Shown here in pieces: positions 27,320 through 35,639 of a stretch of 64,000 nucleotides of DNA (its first letter is position 1; each line of letters begins with the position of its first letter). The position numbers were made by a program, and so were the translations under genes. The notes under the pieces were generated by a model. That model was not told where the DNA came from. It ran no database searches and was given only the letters and a program-made list of their open reading frames with translations. The stretch comes from Gordonia alkaliphila (GTDB lineage Bacteria > Actinomycetota > Actinomycetes > Mycobacteriales > Mycobacteriaceae): assembly GCF_023017165.1 (NCBI RefSeq), contig NZ_JALKBW010000001.1, positions 1,116,001 through 1,180,000 on the forward strand. The letters run 5' to 3'.

Positions 27320-28042
27320 ATGTCCCTGCATGTCGTACGCGCCGACGAACGCCTGCTGACCAGCACCGATTGGCTCAGCTCCCGCCACGGCTTCTCGTTC
27401 GGCGATCACTATGATCCGCACAACACCCACCACGGGGTGCTGCTGGTCCACAACGACGAGATCGTCGCCCCCGGTCAGGGTTTCGACACCCATGCGCACC
27501 GCGAGACCGAGATCGTCACGTGGGTGCTCGACGGTTCGCTCGTCCACCAGGACTCGGAGGGCCACAGCGGCCTCATCTATCCGGGTCTGGCGCAGCGGAT
27601 GAGTGCGGGCACCGGGATTCTGCACTCCGAACGCAACGACGCCGACGGCGTCCGCGGCGGCGTGCACTATCTGCAGATGTGGCTGCTGCCCGACGAGACC
27701 GGCGCCGATCCCGGCTACGAGCAGCGCGACGTGTCCACCGAGCTGGCCGCGGGCGGTCTGCTCCCCCTCGCCTCCGGCGATCGCCGGCACGACTCGGCGA
27801 TCCGGATCCGCAACGCGGGCGCCACGCTGTGGGTCGCCCGCCTCGCGGCCGGCGAGCACGTGACGATTCCGGCGGGGCGCTTCACCCACCTGTTCGTGGC
27901 GGCCGGGGCCGCGGAACTCGAGTCGACGCTGCTGGGCGTCGGCGACACCGTTCGCGCCGGCGACCTCGGGGGCACCGTGCTGACCGCCCGCGCACCCGCC
28001 GAGGTGCTGATCTGGACCATGAATGCGGCGCTCGGCGAGTAG
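27320..28042 (+). CDS. Pirin family bicupin protein
   Basis: A 240-residue cytosolic bicupin. The N-terminal cupin has the pirin metal-site pattern: 'HHGVLLVHNDEIVAPGQGFDTHAHRETEIVTWVLDG' supplies His-x-His and Glu ligands, and 'MSAGTGILHSERN' supplies the second His motif. 'VHYLQMWLLPDE' is the usual YhhW-type block. Members are iron-binding redox sensors or quercetinase-like dioxygenases; the activity here is undetermined. Leaderless start at 27320. Confidence 0.82.
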   Translation: MSLHVVRADERLLTSTDWLSSRHGFSFGDHYDPHNTHHGVLLVHNDEIVAPGQGFDTHAHRETEIVTWVLDGSLVHQDSEGHSGLIYPGLAQRMSAGTGILHSERNDADGVRGGVHYLQMWLLPDETGADPGYEQRDVSTELAAGGLLPLASGDRRHDSAIRIRNAGATLWVARLAAGEHVTIPAGRFTHLFVAAGAAELESTLLGVGDTVRAGDLGGTVLTARAPAEVLIWTMNAALGE

Positions 28043-28093
28043 CGCGATGCGCCACCGCGGACACCGCGCCGGTCCGCAAGGCACTATGTAAGC

Positions 28094-30088
28094 GTGACCA
28101 ACCTCTCCAGCGCTCCCGTCGAACCCACGTCCGGCCTCGATCTGCAGTGGACGGATCCCACCGTGTCCCCGGGCGACGACCTGTTCAGCCACGTCAACGG
28201 CCGCTGGCTGGCCGAGCACCAGATCCCCGACGACCGCAGCATCGACGGCGCGTTCCACGTGCTGCGCGACAACGCCGAGGCCCACGTGCACGAGATCGTG
28301 GAGGCGTGCGCGCGCGGCGACGAGTCCGGCCCGTCGGCAGCCAAGATCGGCGACCTGTACGGCTCGTTCATGGACGTCGACCGACTCGAGGAGCTCGGCG
28401 TCGACGCGATCGCCGACGATTTGGCCGCGATCGCGGCGATCGCCGACACCACCGAGTTCGCGCGGGTGCTCGGTGATCTGCAGCGGCACGGCGCCAGCGG
28501 CCTGTTCGGCTACTACGTCGACACCGACTCCAAGAACTCCGACCGCTACCTGGTGCACCTCGTGCAGAGCGGCCTCGGCCTGCCCGACGAGGCCTACTAC
28601 CGCGAGGACAAGCACGCCGCGACCCGGGAGTCGTACGTGGCGCACGCCGAGCGGATGTTCGCCCTGGCCGGCCTGCCCGACCCCGCCGCGGCCGCCGCGA
28701 CGATCCTCGAGCTGGAGACTGCGCTCGCCGCGCACCACTGGGACGTGGTCCGTCGCCGCGATGCGGACGCCACCTACAACCTGCACACCCGCGACGAATT
28801 CGCTTCCGCGGCAACCGGATTCGACGTCGACACCTGGATCGCGGCGCTCGGCGCCCCGGACGCGGCGACCTTCGCCGAGGTGAACCTGGGCCAGCCGTCG
28901 TTCGTCACCGCAGCCGCCGAGCTGGTCGCCGCCCGTCCGCTGGAGCAGTGGAAGACCTGGCTGCGCTGGCGGCTGCTGCGCGCCGCGGCGCCCTACCTGT
29001 CGGCGGCCTTCGTCGACGAGAACTTCGACTTCTACGGCCGGGTTCTCACCGGCACCCCCGCCAACCGGGACCGCTGGAAGCGCGGCGTGGGCTTCGTCGA
29101 GGACGCCATCGGTTTCGCCGTCGGCGAGCTGTACGTCGACAAGCACTTCCCGCCGGCCGCCAAGGCCCGGATGGACGAACTCATCGACAACCTCATCGAG
29201 GCGTACCGCCGCAACATCACCGACCTCGAGTGGATGACGCCGGCCACCCGAGAGCGGGCGCTGGCCAAGCTCGACCGGTTCACCCCGAAGATCGGCTACC
29301 CGGCCACCACCCGCGACTACAGCGCGCTGACCGCCGACCGCGCCGATCTGATCGGCAACGTCCGGCGTGCGGCCGAGTTCGAGAACCACCGCGAGCTGAG
29401 CAAGATCGGTCGTCCGGTGGATCGCGACGAGTGGTTCATGACGCCGCAGACGGTGAACGCCTACTACAACCCGGGCATGAATGAGATCGTCTTCCCGGCC
29501 GCGATCCTGCAGCCGCCGTTCTTCGACGCCGACGCCGACGACGCCGCCAACTACGGCGGCATCGGGGCGGTGATCGGCCACGAGATCGGCCACGGCTTCG
29601 ACGATCAGGGCGCCAAGTACGACGGCGACGGCAACCTCGTCGACTGGTGGACTGACACCGACCGCACCGAGTTCGGCAAGCGCACCACCGCGCTCGCGGC
29701 CCAGTACGCCGAGTACACCCCGGTCGGTCTCGACCCGGAGCACAGGGTCAACGGCGAGTTCACGCTCGGCGAGAACATCGGCGACCTCGGCGGCCTGTCC
29801 ATCGCGTTGGTGGCCTATCGGATCGCGAACGAGAAGTCCGGGGCCACCCCGCCGGTGATCGACGGCCTGACCGGTGAGCAGCGCGTCTTCTTCAGCTGGG
29901 CCCAGATCTGGCGCACCAAGACTCGCGACGAGGAGGCGATCCGCCGCCTCTCGATCGACCCGCATTCGCCGCCCGAGTTCCGGTGCAACGGCGTGGTCCG
30001 CAACCTCGACGCCTTCTACGCGGCGTTCGATGTACCCGACGACGCCGACCTGTACCTGGCCCCCGCCGACCGCGTCCGCATCTGGTGA
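28094..30088 (+). CDS. M13 family zinc metallopeptidase (Zmp1-like)
   Basis: A 664-residue neprilysin/PepO-type endopeptidase of full family length. His496-Glu-Ile-Gly-His500 ('AVIGHEIGHGFDDQG') binds zinc, and Glu560 in 'GENIGDLGG' is the third ligand. The substrate-backbone motif NAYY (about 455) and the C-terminal 'ADRVRIW' are present. No signal peptide is visible, as in M. tuberculosis Zmp1 (Rv0198c), which sits in the same neighbourhood and leaves the cell by an unclear route. The start is GTG 28094. The stop overlaps the start of an MmpL-type transporter (GTGA), implying co-expression. Confidence 0.93.
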   Translation: MTNLSSAPVEPTSGLDLQWTDPTVSPGDDLFSHVNGRWLAEHQIPDDRSIDGAFHVLRDNAEAHVHEIVEACARGDESGPSAAKIGDLYGSFMDVDRLEELGVDAIADDLAAIAAIADTTEFARVLGDLQRHGASGLFGYYVDTDSKNSDRYLVHLVQSGLGLPDEAYYREDKHAATRESYVAHAERMFALAGLPDPAAAAATILELETALAAHHWDVVRRRDADATYNLHTRDEFASAATGFDVDTWIAALGAPDAATFAEVNLGQPSFVTAAAELVAARPLEQWKTWLRWRLLRAAAPYLSAAFVDENFDFYGRVLTGTPANRDRWKRGVGFVEDAIGFAVGELYVDKHFPPAAKARMDELIDNLIEAYRRNITDLEWMTPATRERALAKLDRFTPKIGYPATTRDYSALTADRADLIGNVRRAAEFENHRELSKIGRPVDRDEWFMTPQTVNAYYNPGMNEIVFPAAILQPPFFDADADDAANYGGIGAVIGHEIGHGFDDQGAKYDGDGNLVDWWTDTDRTEFGKRTTALAAQYAEYTPVGLDPEHRVNGEFTLGENIGDLGGLSIALVAYRIANEKSGATPPVIDGLTGEQRVFFSWAQIWRTKTRDEEAIRRLSIDPHSPPEFRCNGVVRNLDAFYAAFDVPDDADLYLAPADRVRIW

Positions 30089-32169
30089 ACGCGCGTTCCG
30101 TCGCCCGCTGGCTGCTGCCGGCCCTGGCCGTCCTCGTCTGGCTGGGCGTCGGCGGGGCCACCGGTCCCCTGGCGGGCAAGCTCAGCCAGGTGACCACCAC
30201 CGAGGCCAGCGCCTTCCTGCCGGCCTCCGCGGAGTCGACGGTGGTGTCGGAGGAACTGCCGGCGTTCACCGACACCGGCTACTTCCCGGCGATCGTCGTC
30301 GCCGAGCGGGACGGCGGCCTGACTCCGGCCGACAGCCGGTACCTCGCCGACGCCACCGCGCCGCTGGCCGGCACCGCCGGTTTCGGTCCGGACTTCTCGC
30401 CGGTGCTGCCGTCGGCCGACGGCCTGGCCGCCCAGCAGTTCGTGCCGATCGCCACCGACGGCAAGCCGAAGGAACCGGTCGCCGAGCTGCGGAAGGCGCT
30501 CGACGCGCCGCCGCCCGGGTTGACCGTGGCGGTGACCGGTCCCGCCGCCCAGGCCGCCGACCTGTCCGGTGCGTTCGCCGGGATCGACGGTCTGCTGCTG
30601 CTGGTGGCCGGGACGCTGGTGCTGCTGATCCTGATCGTCGTCTACCGCTCGCCGATCCTGCCGATCGTGGTGCTGATCTCGGCGATCCTCGCTCTCGCCT
30701 TGGCGTCCGGCCTGGTCTATTGGCTCGCCGACGCCGGCGTCCTCGAACTCAACGGCCAGAGCCAGGGCATCCTGTTCATCCTCGTCTTCGGCGCGGCCAC
30801 CGACTACGCGCTGCTGCTGGTGGCGCGCTACCGCGAGACGCTCGCCGATCAGCCCGACGCACGGGGCGCGCTGCTGACGGCCTGGCGGGCCACGCTGCCG
30901 CCGATCGCCGCGTCGGCCGGCACGGTGATCGCCGGCGTGCTGTGCCTGCTGCTGAGCGACCTGAACTCCAACCGCAGCCTCGGTCCGATCGCGGCGCTCG
31001 GCGTCGCGGCGTCGTTCCTGGCGTCGGTCACCTTCCTGCCCGCGGTGCTGGCCCTGTTCGGCCGGACGGCCTTCTGGCCGCGGCGGCCGCAGCCGTCCGA
31101 CGACCCGGGCAGCTCCCACCGGATCTGGCAGCGGGTGGCGGACTTCGTGGCCGCCGCCCCGCGCAAGGTGTGGGCGGTGACGCTGCTGGTGCTGCTGGTC
31201 GGCGCGGCGTTCGCCCCGATGTTCCGGTCCGACGGCGTTGCCACCACCGACTTCTTCCTCAACGAGACCGAGTCGGTGCAGGGTGCGGCGGTCCACGCCG
31301 AGCACTTCGACGCCGGTTCGGGCACGCCCACCTGGATCGTCGTCCCGCAGGTCTCCGGCGACGCCGCCACCGAGGTCGCCGCGGACACCCCAGGCGTGGC
31401 CGGTGCCGCCGTGCTCACCGAGAACGGTGCGCCGATGGTGCGCGACGGCCGGGTCGCGGTGCAGGTGACGCTGGACGACGACCCCGACTCGCTGGCCGCC
31501 CAGGACACGGTCGCACTGCTGCGCGCCGAGCTGAGCAGGCTCGACGGCGCACGTGTCGGCGGCGCCACCGCGGTGGAATTGGACACGCGGCTCACCGCCG
31601 CGCGCGACCGGAACCTGATCATCCCGGTGGTGTTGATCGTGGTGCTCGCGATCCTGGTGCTGCTGCTGCGGTCGCTGGCGGCACCGTTGTTGCTGCTGGT
31701 CACCACGGTGCTGTCGTTCGGCACCACGCTCGGCATCGCCGCGCTGATGTTCAACGGCCCGTTCGGGTTCCCGGGCGCCGACCCCACCGTGCCGCTGTTC
31801 GCGTTCGTCTTCCTGGTGGCGCTCGGCGTGGACTACAACATCTTCCTGATGACCCGCGCCCGCGAGGAGTCGCAGGTGCACGGGACGCACCGGGGCATGC
31901 TGATCGCGCTGACCAGCACCGGCGGTGTGATCAGCGCCGCGGGCATCGTGCTGGCGGCGACCTTCTCCGCGCTCGCGGTGATCCCGCTGCTGTTCCTGGC
32001 GCAGATCGCGTTCCTGGTGGCCGTGGGCGTGCTGATCGACACGCTGGTGGTGCGCTCGCTGCTGGTGCCGGCGGTGACGCTCGACGTCGGACGTCGGATC
32101 TGGTGGCCCAGCGCCCTCTCGCGTTCGGAACCGGCACGTTCGGAACCGGCGGGTTCGGGGCAGTCGTGA
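30085..32169 (+). CDS. MMPL family transporter (YdfJ-like)
   Basis: A 694-residue RND-type transporter with twelve helices and two extracytoplasmic domains, shorter than MmpL3 and lacking its long tail. Proton-relay pairs are intact in 'FGAATDYALLLVARYRE' and 'ALGVDYNIFLMTRARE'. The GTG start overlaps the M13 peptidase stop. The C-terminus carries a short SEPAR-type repeat encoded by 15-bp DNA repeats (32121-32160). MmpL11 (Rv0202c) lies near Rv0198c in M. tuberculosis, but I cannot say whether this is its orthologue. The substrate is probably a lipid or small molecule and is unknown. Confidence 0.85.
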   Translation: MNARSVARWLLPALAVLVWLGVGGATGPLAGKLSQVTTTEASAFLPASAESTVVSEELPAFTDTGYFPAIVVAERDGGLTPADSRYLADATAPLAGTAGFGPDFSPVLPSADGLAAQQFVPIATDGKPKEPVAELRKALDAPPPGLTVAVTGPAAQAADLSGAFAGIDGLLLLVAGTLVLLILIVVYRSPILPIVVLISAILALALASGLVYWLADAGVLELNGQSQGILFILVFGAATDYALLLVARYRETLADQPDARGALLTAWRATLPPIAASAGTVIAGVLCLLLSDLNSNRSLGPIAALGVAASFLASVTFLPAVLALFGRTAFWPRRPQPSDDPGSSHRIWQRVADFVAAAPRKVWAVTLLVLLVGAAFAPMFRSDGVATTDFFLNETESVQGAAVHAEHFDAGSGTPTWIVVPQVSGDAATEVAADTPGVAGAAVLTENGAPMVRDGRVAVQVTLDDDPDSLAAQDTVALLRAELSRLDGARVGGATAVELDTRLTAARDRNLIIPVVLIVVLAILVLLLRSLAAPLLLLVTTVLSFGTTLGIAALMFNGPFGFPGADPTVPLFAFVFLVALGVDYNIFLMTRAREESQVHGTHRGMLIALTSTGGVISAAGIVLAATFSALAVIPLLFLAQIAFLVAVGVLIDTLVVRSLLVPAVTLDVGRRIWWPSALSRSEPARSEPAGSGQS
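32121..32160. repeat. 15-bp repeat (2.7 units) at 3' end of MMPL gene
   Basis: Units of NNGTTCGGAACCGGC encode SEPAR-like repeats just before the stop. Confidence 0.6.
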
Positions 32170-32705
32170 GGCACGACCCCGACATCCAGGCCTCCATCGA
32201 CATCAACAGCGGCCGCTGGATCGCGGCGGCCATCCTGCGCCCGCTGTTCGCCGCCGCGGTGCTGCTTGTCGGCTACTTCCTGCTGCCGATCAGCCACGAC
32301 AGCCGCTGGAACGTGGTCGGGCTGATCATCGGCGGCTTGATGCTGGCGGGGTTCTGCGCGTGGGAGATCTGGCAGTTCCGGCACACTCGACGCCCGGTGC
32401 TGGTCTCCCTGGAGTTGTTCACCGCGCTGGTCGGCTTCTACGTGGTCTCGTTCTCCACGGTGTACTTCCTGTTCTCCGACTACGACCACGGCAGCTTCAC
32501 CGAGTCGCTGACCCGCGTGGACGCGCTGTACTTCTGCCTCACCGTGTTCACCACCACCGGCTTCGGCGACATCGCCGCCGCGAGCCAGCCCGCCCGCATC
32601 GCGGTCTCGGTGCAGATGGCGTCGTCGCTGATCCTGCTCGGCCTGGGCGTGCGCTTCCTGACGCTGCTGGTCAGCCAGCGCGTCAAGGACGTCAGCACCG
32701 ACTGA
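32166..32705 (+). CDS. Ion channel protein, K+ channel pore domain (Ion_trans_2)
   Basis: A 179-residue protein with four hydrophobic segments (about 18-42, 49-70, 80-104, 140-165) and a pore loop 'ALYFCLTVFTTTGFGDIAA' between the last two. TTGFGD is a recognised variant of the K+ selectivity filter TVGYGD. The GTG start overlaps the transporter stop (GTGA), making it the third coupled gene behind the M13 peptidase. It has no cytoplasmic RCK domain, so gating is not obvious. A potassium or general cation channel is the best call; pairing with an RND pump is unusual. Confidence 0.8.
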   Translation: MRHDPDIQASIDINSGRWIAAAILRPLFAAAVLLVGYFLLPISHDSRWNVVGLIIGGLMLAGFCAWEIWQFRHTRRPVLVSLELFTALVGFYVVSFSTVYFLFSDYDHGSFTESLTRVDALYFCLTVFTTTGFGDIAAASQPARIAVSVQMASSLILLGLGVRFLTLLVSQRVKDVSTD

Positions 32706-32740
32706 CCCCGGCGCACCCACCCCGTCGCCCACCCTCCCGC

Positions 32741-32808
32741 GTGTCGCGACCCCTTCCCCGGGTCGCCGTCCGGGCTCGGACGGCGACCCGGGATCAGGGT
32801 CGCGACAC
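32741..32808. terminator. Large bidirectional hairpin between convergent genes
   Basis: A near-perfect 68-base inverted repeat. The outer arms are GTGTCGCGACCC and its complement (32741-32752 / 32797-32808). The inner arms are CCGGGTCGCCGTCCG and its complement (32758-32772 / 32777-32791), with a four-base loop and a 5x5 internal loop. It lies between a plus-strand operon end and a minus-strand gene end, so it can terminate both. Confidence 0.8.
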
Positions 32809-32850
32809 GGAACTGAGGGGTGGTCGACGACGGGGCGGAGCAGGCGTGCG

Positions 32851-33717
32851 TCAGCGGGCGAGGAACGCGGCGACCGAGCCCTCGAAGGCCTCCTTGGCCT
32901 CGATCATCACCCAGTGACCGCACTTCGGGAAGATGTTCAGTTCGGCATTCGGGATCAGGCGCATGGGCACCAGTGCCATGTCCGGCGGGCTCACCCGGTC
33001 GTCGCGGCCCCAGGTCAACAGGGTGGGGCACTTGACCTTGTGCATCATCGCCCAGTACGGCGGGACGTCGGAGTCGGCCATGAACTTCTGCTGCATCTCG
33101 AACGCGGCCGAGCCGTACATCATCGCGGCGGTCTTGAGCGCCTCCGGATCGATGGCCGCCGACCAGCGCTGCTCGATGAGCTCCTCGGTGACCAGCGCGG
33201 GGTCGTAGACCATGCCGTTGAGCCAGCGGATGAGCTTCTCGCGATCGGGCGCGTCGGTGAACTCCTGCAGCAGGCGCAGGCCCTCGCTCGGGCTCGACGA
33301 GAACAGGTTGGGGCCCACGCCGCCGATGGTGACCAGGCGGGTGATGCGCTCGGGGAACTTGATGGCCAGGTTGATGCCGACCACGCCGCCCATCGAGTTG
33401 CCGATCACGTCGGCCTTCTCGATGCCGAGGGCGTCCATGAAGCGGATCACCGACTTGCCCGCGGTGAGCACCGGGTGGCCCTCGATCGGGTCGGAGACGC
33501 CGAAGCCCGGGAACTCGATGATGTAGACGTGGTGCGTCTGGGCGAAGAAGGCGAGGTTGCCGCGGTAGTTCCGCCATCCGGTGACGCCGGGGCCGCTGCC
33601 GTGCAGGAGCAGCAGCACGTCGTCGTGCTCGGCACCTGCCTCGTGGTAACGGATGACGCCCTTGTCGGTGGCGAGTTCGCGCTGGGTGTTCTCATAAGTC
33701 AGGTCCACGCCCCCCAT
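32851..33717 (-). CDS. Alpha/beta hydrolase, meta-cleavage product hydrolase type (HsaD/BphD-like)
   Basis: A 288-residue hydrolase. The oxyanion loop 'LLLHGSGPGVTGWRNYRGNLAFF', nucleophile elbow 'VIGNSMGGVVG' (Ser), 'LLTWGRDDRVSPPD' (catalytic Asp) and 'PKCGHWVMIE' (catalytic His) match C-C bond hydrolases such as HsaD, which open rings in steroid or biphenyl catabolism. The start at ATG 33717 lies two bases from a palindrome fitting the KstR operator, which supports a steroid or related role. No ring-cleaving dioxygenase is nearby, so this is a detached pathway gene or a hydrolase with another substrate. The convergent hairpin 32741-32808 ends it. Confidence 0.8.
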   Translation of the reverse strand: MGGVDLTYENTQRELATDKGVIRYHEAGAEHDDVLLLLHGSGPGVTGWRNYRGNLAFFAQTHHVYIIEFPGFGVSDPIEGHPVLTAGKSVIRFMDALGIEKADVIGNSMGGVVGINLAIKFPERITRLVTIGGVGPNLFSSSPSEGLRLLQEFTDAPDREKLIRWLNGMVYDPALVTEELIEQRWSAAIDPEALKTAAMMYGSAAFEMQQKFMADSDVPPYWAMMHKVKCPTLLTWGRDDRVSPPDMALVPMRLIPNAELNIFPKCGHWVMIEAKEAFEGSVAAFLAR

Positions 33718-33719
33718 AG

Positions 33720-33733
33720 TAGAACGTGTTCTA
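33720..33733. promoter_or_regulatory. KstR-like operator
   Basis: TAGAACGTGTTCTA, a two-fold palindrome with a two-base centre, fits the KstR consensus TnnAACnnGTTnnA at every fixed position. It lies between the divergent hydrolase (start 33717) and small membrane protein (33752), where bound repressor would block the hydrolase start. Confidence 0.65.
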
Positions 33734-33738
33734 GTAGG

Positions 33739-33744
33739 TAGCGT
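33739..33744 (+). promoter_or_regulatory. Leaderless -10 element for 33752 gene
   Basis: TAGCGT ends seven bases before ATG 33752 and only five bases from the KstR-like operator, so the same regulator could affect both directions. Confidence 0.5.
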
Positions 33745-33751
33745 GGGGACC

Positions 33752-34048
33752 ATGCGTATCGATCCTTCTGTCCCCGCTGTCGCCGCCGGCCTGATCGGCG
33801 GTTACTCCGTCGCCCGCTTCTCCGGCATCCGCCCGCTCGGCGGGGTGGCGCTCGGCGCCGCCGGCCTCTATGCCGGCCGCAGCTGGCTGGCGCAGGGCCC
33901 GGCCGTGACCGCAGGCCTGACCGCCGTCTACCTCGGCGCCTTCGGCGCCTCCCATCCGCTGGCCAAGAAGATCGGCGCCTGGCCGTCGGTCCTGGCGATG
34001 ACCGCCGTCGCAACCGGCGCAACGGCCGCGGCGACCGCTCGACGTTGA
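33752..34048 (+). CDS. Small hypothetical membrane protein
   Basis: A 98-residue Gly/Ala-rich hydrophobic protein with three or four short helices ('AVAAGLIGGYSVARF', 'GGVALGAAGLYAGRSWL', 'VTAGLTAVYLGAFGA', 'SVLAMTAVATGATAAA'). It ends in Arg-Arg. No family is recognised. The leaderless start is shared with the divergent KstR-like operator region. It lies 12 bases before the R2lox gene, which has its own -10 box. Confidence 0.6.
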   Translation: MRIDPSVPAVAAGLIGGYSVARFSGIRPLGGVALGAAGLYAGRSWLAQGPAVTAGLTAVYLGAFGASHPLAKKIGAWPSVLAMTAVATGATAAATARR

Positions 34049-34054
34049 TACCGT
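34049..34054 (+). promoter_or_regulatory. Leaderless -10 element for R2lox gene
   Basis: TACCGT ends six bases before ATG 34061. Confidence 0.5.
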
Positions 34055-34060
34055 CGCAGC

Positions 34061-35029
34061 ATGACTGTGACGGCAGACACACCTGAGGGTCGGGTCGGTT
34101 TCGCTTCGCTGAGCGCGGGCGGCTTGCACTGGGACGCGTTCCCGCTGCGCCTGTTCACCAAGGGCAACGGCAAGACCTGGGATCCGGCGGCCATCGACTT
34201 CTCGCAGGATGCCGCCGACTGGGCCGGTCTCACCGACGAGCAGCGCCGCAGCGCCACCTACCTGGTGGCCCAGTTCGTCGCCGGAGAGGAGGCCGTCACC
34301 CAGGACATCCAGCCGTTCATGGCCGCGATGGCCGCCGAGAACCGGTTCGGCGACGAGATGTACCTGTCCCAGTTCTGCCTCGAGGAAGCCAAGCACGCCC
34401 AGGGCTTCCGGCTGTGGATGGACGCCGTCGGCCTCACCGACGACCTGCACGCCTACGTCGCCGAGAACCCGTACTACCGACAGCTCTTCTACCGGGAGCT
34501 GCCGCAGTCGCTGCGCATCCTGCAGTCCGATCCCTCGCCGCTGAATCAGGTCCGGGCCAGCGTCACCTACAACCACGTGATCGAGGGCAGCCTCGCGCTC
34601 ACCGGCTATTACGCGTGGAACAAGGTGTGCGCCGAGAACGGCATCCTGCCCGGCATGCAGCAGCTGATCGGACACATCGCCGACGACGAACGACGCCACA
34701 TGGCGTGGGGCACCTTCACCTGCCGCCGGCACATCGCGGCCGACGACTCCCTGTGGGAGGTCGCGGGCGAGCGCATGGGCGAACTCCTACCGATGGCCCT
34801 CGGCATGATCAGCTGGGTCAACGACCAGTTCGAGGTGCCGCCGTTCGGCATCGACAACGACGAGTTCGTCGCCTACGCCGCCGACCGCGCGCAACGTCGC
34901 CTCGGCGCCATCGAGTCCGCTCGCGGGCGGCCGGTGGCCGAGATCGACCTGGACTACACGCCCGCTGTGTTGGAGGACACCTTCGGCGACGAGGACGCGA
35001 AGGTGATGGCCGCACTCCGCACTCGGTGA
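34061..35029 (+). CDS. R2-like ligand-binding oxidase (R2lox, Rv0233-like)
   Basis: A 322-residue ferritin-like Mn/Fe oxidase related to ribonucleotide reductase R2 but not to a nucleotide pathway. All six metal ligands are present at the spacing I recall for Rv0233: Glu76, Glu109, His112, Glu175, Glu210 and His213. The residues that form the Val-Tyr ether crosslink are kept as Val79 and Tyr170. R2lox proteins bind a long-chain fatty acid and do two-electron oxidations; the natural substrate is unknown. It sits convergent with the alkane operon (five bases between stops), which suits a lipid or hydrocarbon role. Confidence 0.92.
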   Translation: MTVTADTPEGRVGFASLSAGGLHWDAFPLRLFTKGNGKTWDPAAIDFSQDAADWAGLTDEQRRSATYLVAQFVAGEEAVTQDIQPFMAAMAAENRFGDEMYLSQFCLEEAKHAQGFRLWMDAVGLTDDLHAYVAENPYYRQLFYRELPQSLRILQSDPSPLNQVRASVTYNHVIEGSLALTGYYAWNKVCAENGILPGMQQLIGHIADDERRHMAWGTFTCRRHIAADDSLWEVAGERMGELLPMALGMISWVNDQFEVPPFGIDNDEFVAYAADRAQRRLGAIESARGRPVAEIDLDYTPAVLEDTFGDEDAKVMAALRTR

Positions 35030-35033
35030 CGCG

Positions 35034-35639
35034 TCAGCCGCGCTGAGCCTCGCGGATCGCGGGGGCGAACAGGGCCGCCAGATTCGCCGCCACCTCGGGG
35101 ATCGGGACCTCCGGCGGCATCGCCACGTAGCTCAACGCCATCCGCGCCACCGCGCCGGCGATCCGGTCCGCCTTCTCCGACGGCAGGGCGATCCATGACT
35201 CGGTGACGATCTGCGTCAGCCGCTCCTTGGTGGCCGCGATCAGCGGCGCCGCGTCGGTGGTGATCAGCCGGTGCAGATCCGGATTGGCCTCACCGGACAG
35301 CAGCGAAGCGATCATCGGATCGGCGGCCGCACCCTCGAAGAAGCGAGCGAAACCCGCGGTCAGCGCGCCGTCGAGATCGTCGGGCGCCTCGATCACGGAG
35401 CACTCGATCTCCCCGGTGTAGTCGGCCACCAGGCGCAGGGCGTAGGCCTGAGCGAGCCCGTTGCGGGAGCCGAACTCGTTGTAGACGGTCTGCCTGCTGA
35501 CCCCCGCGTGCCGCGCGACGGCCGCCATCGTCACCTTGGACCAGTCGCGCCCGGTGAGCAGGTCGCGCAGGCCGTCGAGCAGCGATTTGCGCAGCAGCGC
35601 CTTGCTCGCTTGGGCATAGGTCGGACCGGGTGCGCTCAC
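35034..35639 (-). CDS. TetR family regulator of the alkane operon (AlkU-like)
   Basis: A 201-residue TetR protein. The N-terminal helix-turn-helix 'VTMAAVARHAGVSRQTVYNEFGSRNGL' is followed by an all-helical ligand domain. The GTG start at 35639 overlaps the rubredoxin reductase stop (GTGA), so it is the last gene of the alkB operon, as described for alkU in Gordonia and Rhodococcus. It probably represses from the inverted repeat at 38470-38501 and responds to alkane-derived acyl compounds. That link is inferred. Confidence 0.85.
   Translation of the reverse strand: MSAPGPTYAQASKALLRKSLLDGLRDLLTGRDWSKVTMAAVARHAGVSRQTVYNEFGSRNGLAQAYALRLVADYTGEIECSVIEAPDDLDGALTAGFARFFEGAAADPMIASLLSGEANPDLHRLITTDAAPLIAATKERLTQIVTESWIALPSEKADRIAGAVARMALSYVAMPPEVPIPEVAANLAALFAPAIREAQRG

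Noticed and set aside
27281..29965. An 894-codon minus-strand open frame opposite the pirin and M13 peptidase genes
   Set aside because: The plus strand has complete pirin and M13 motifs; the opposite frame is a compositional shadow.
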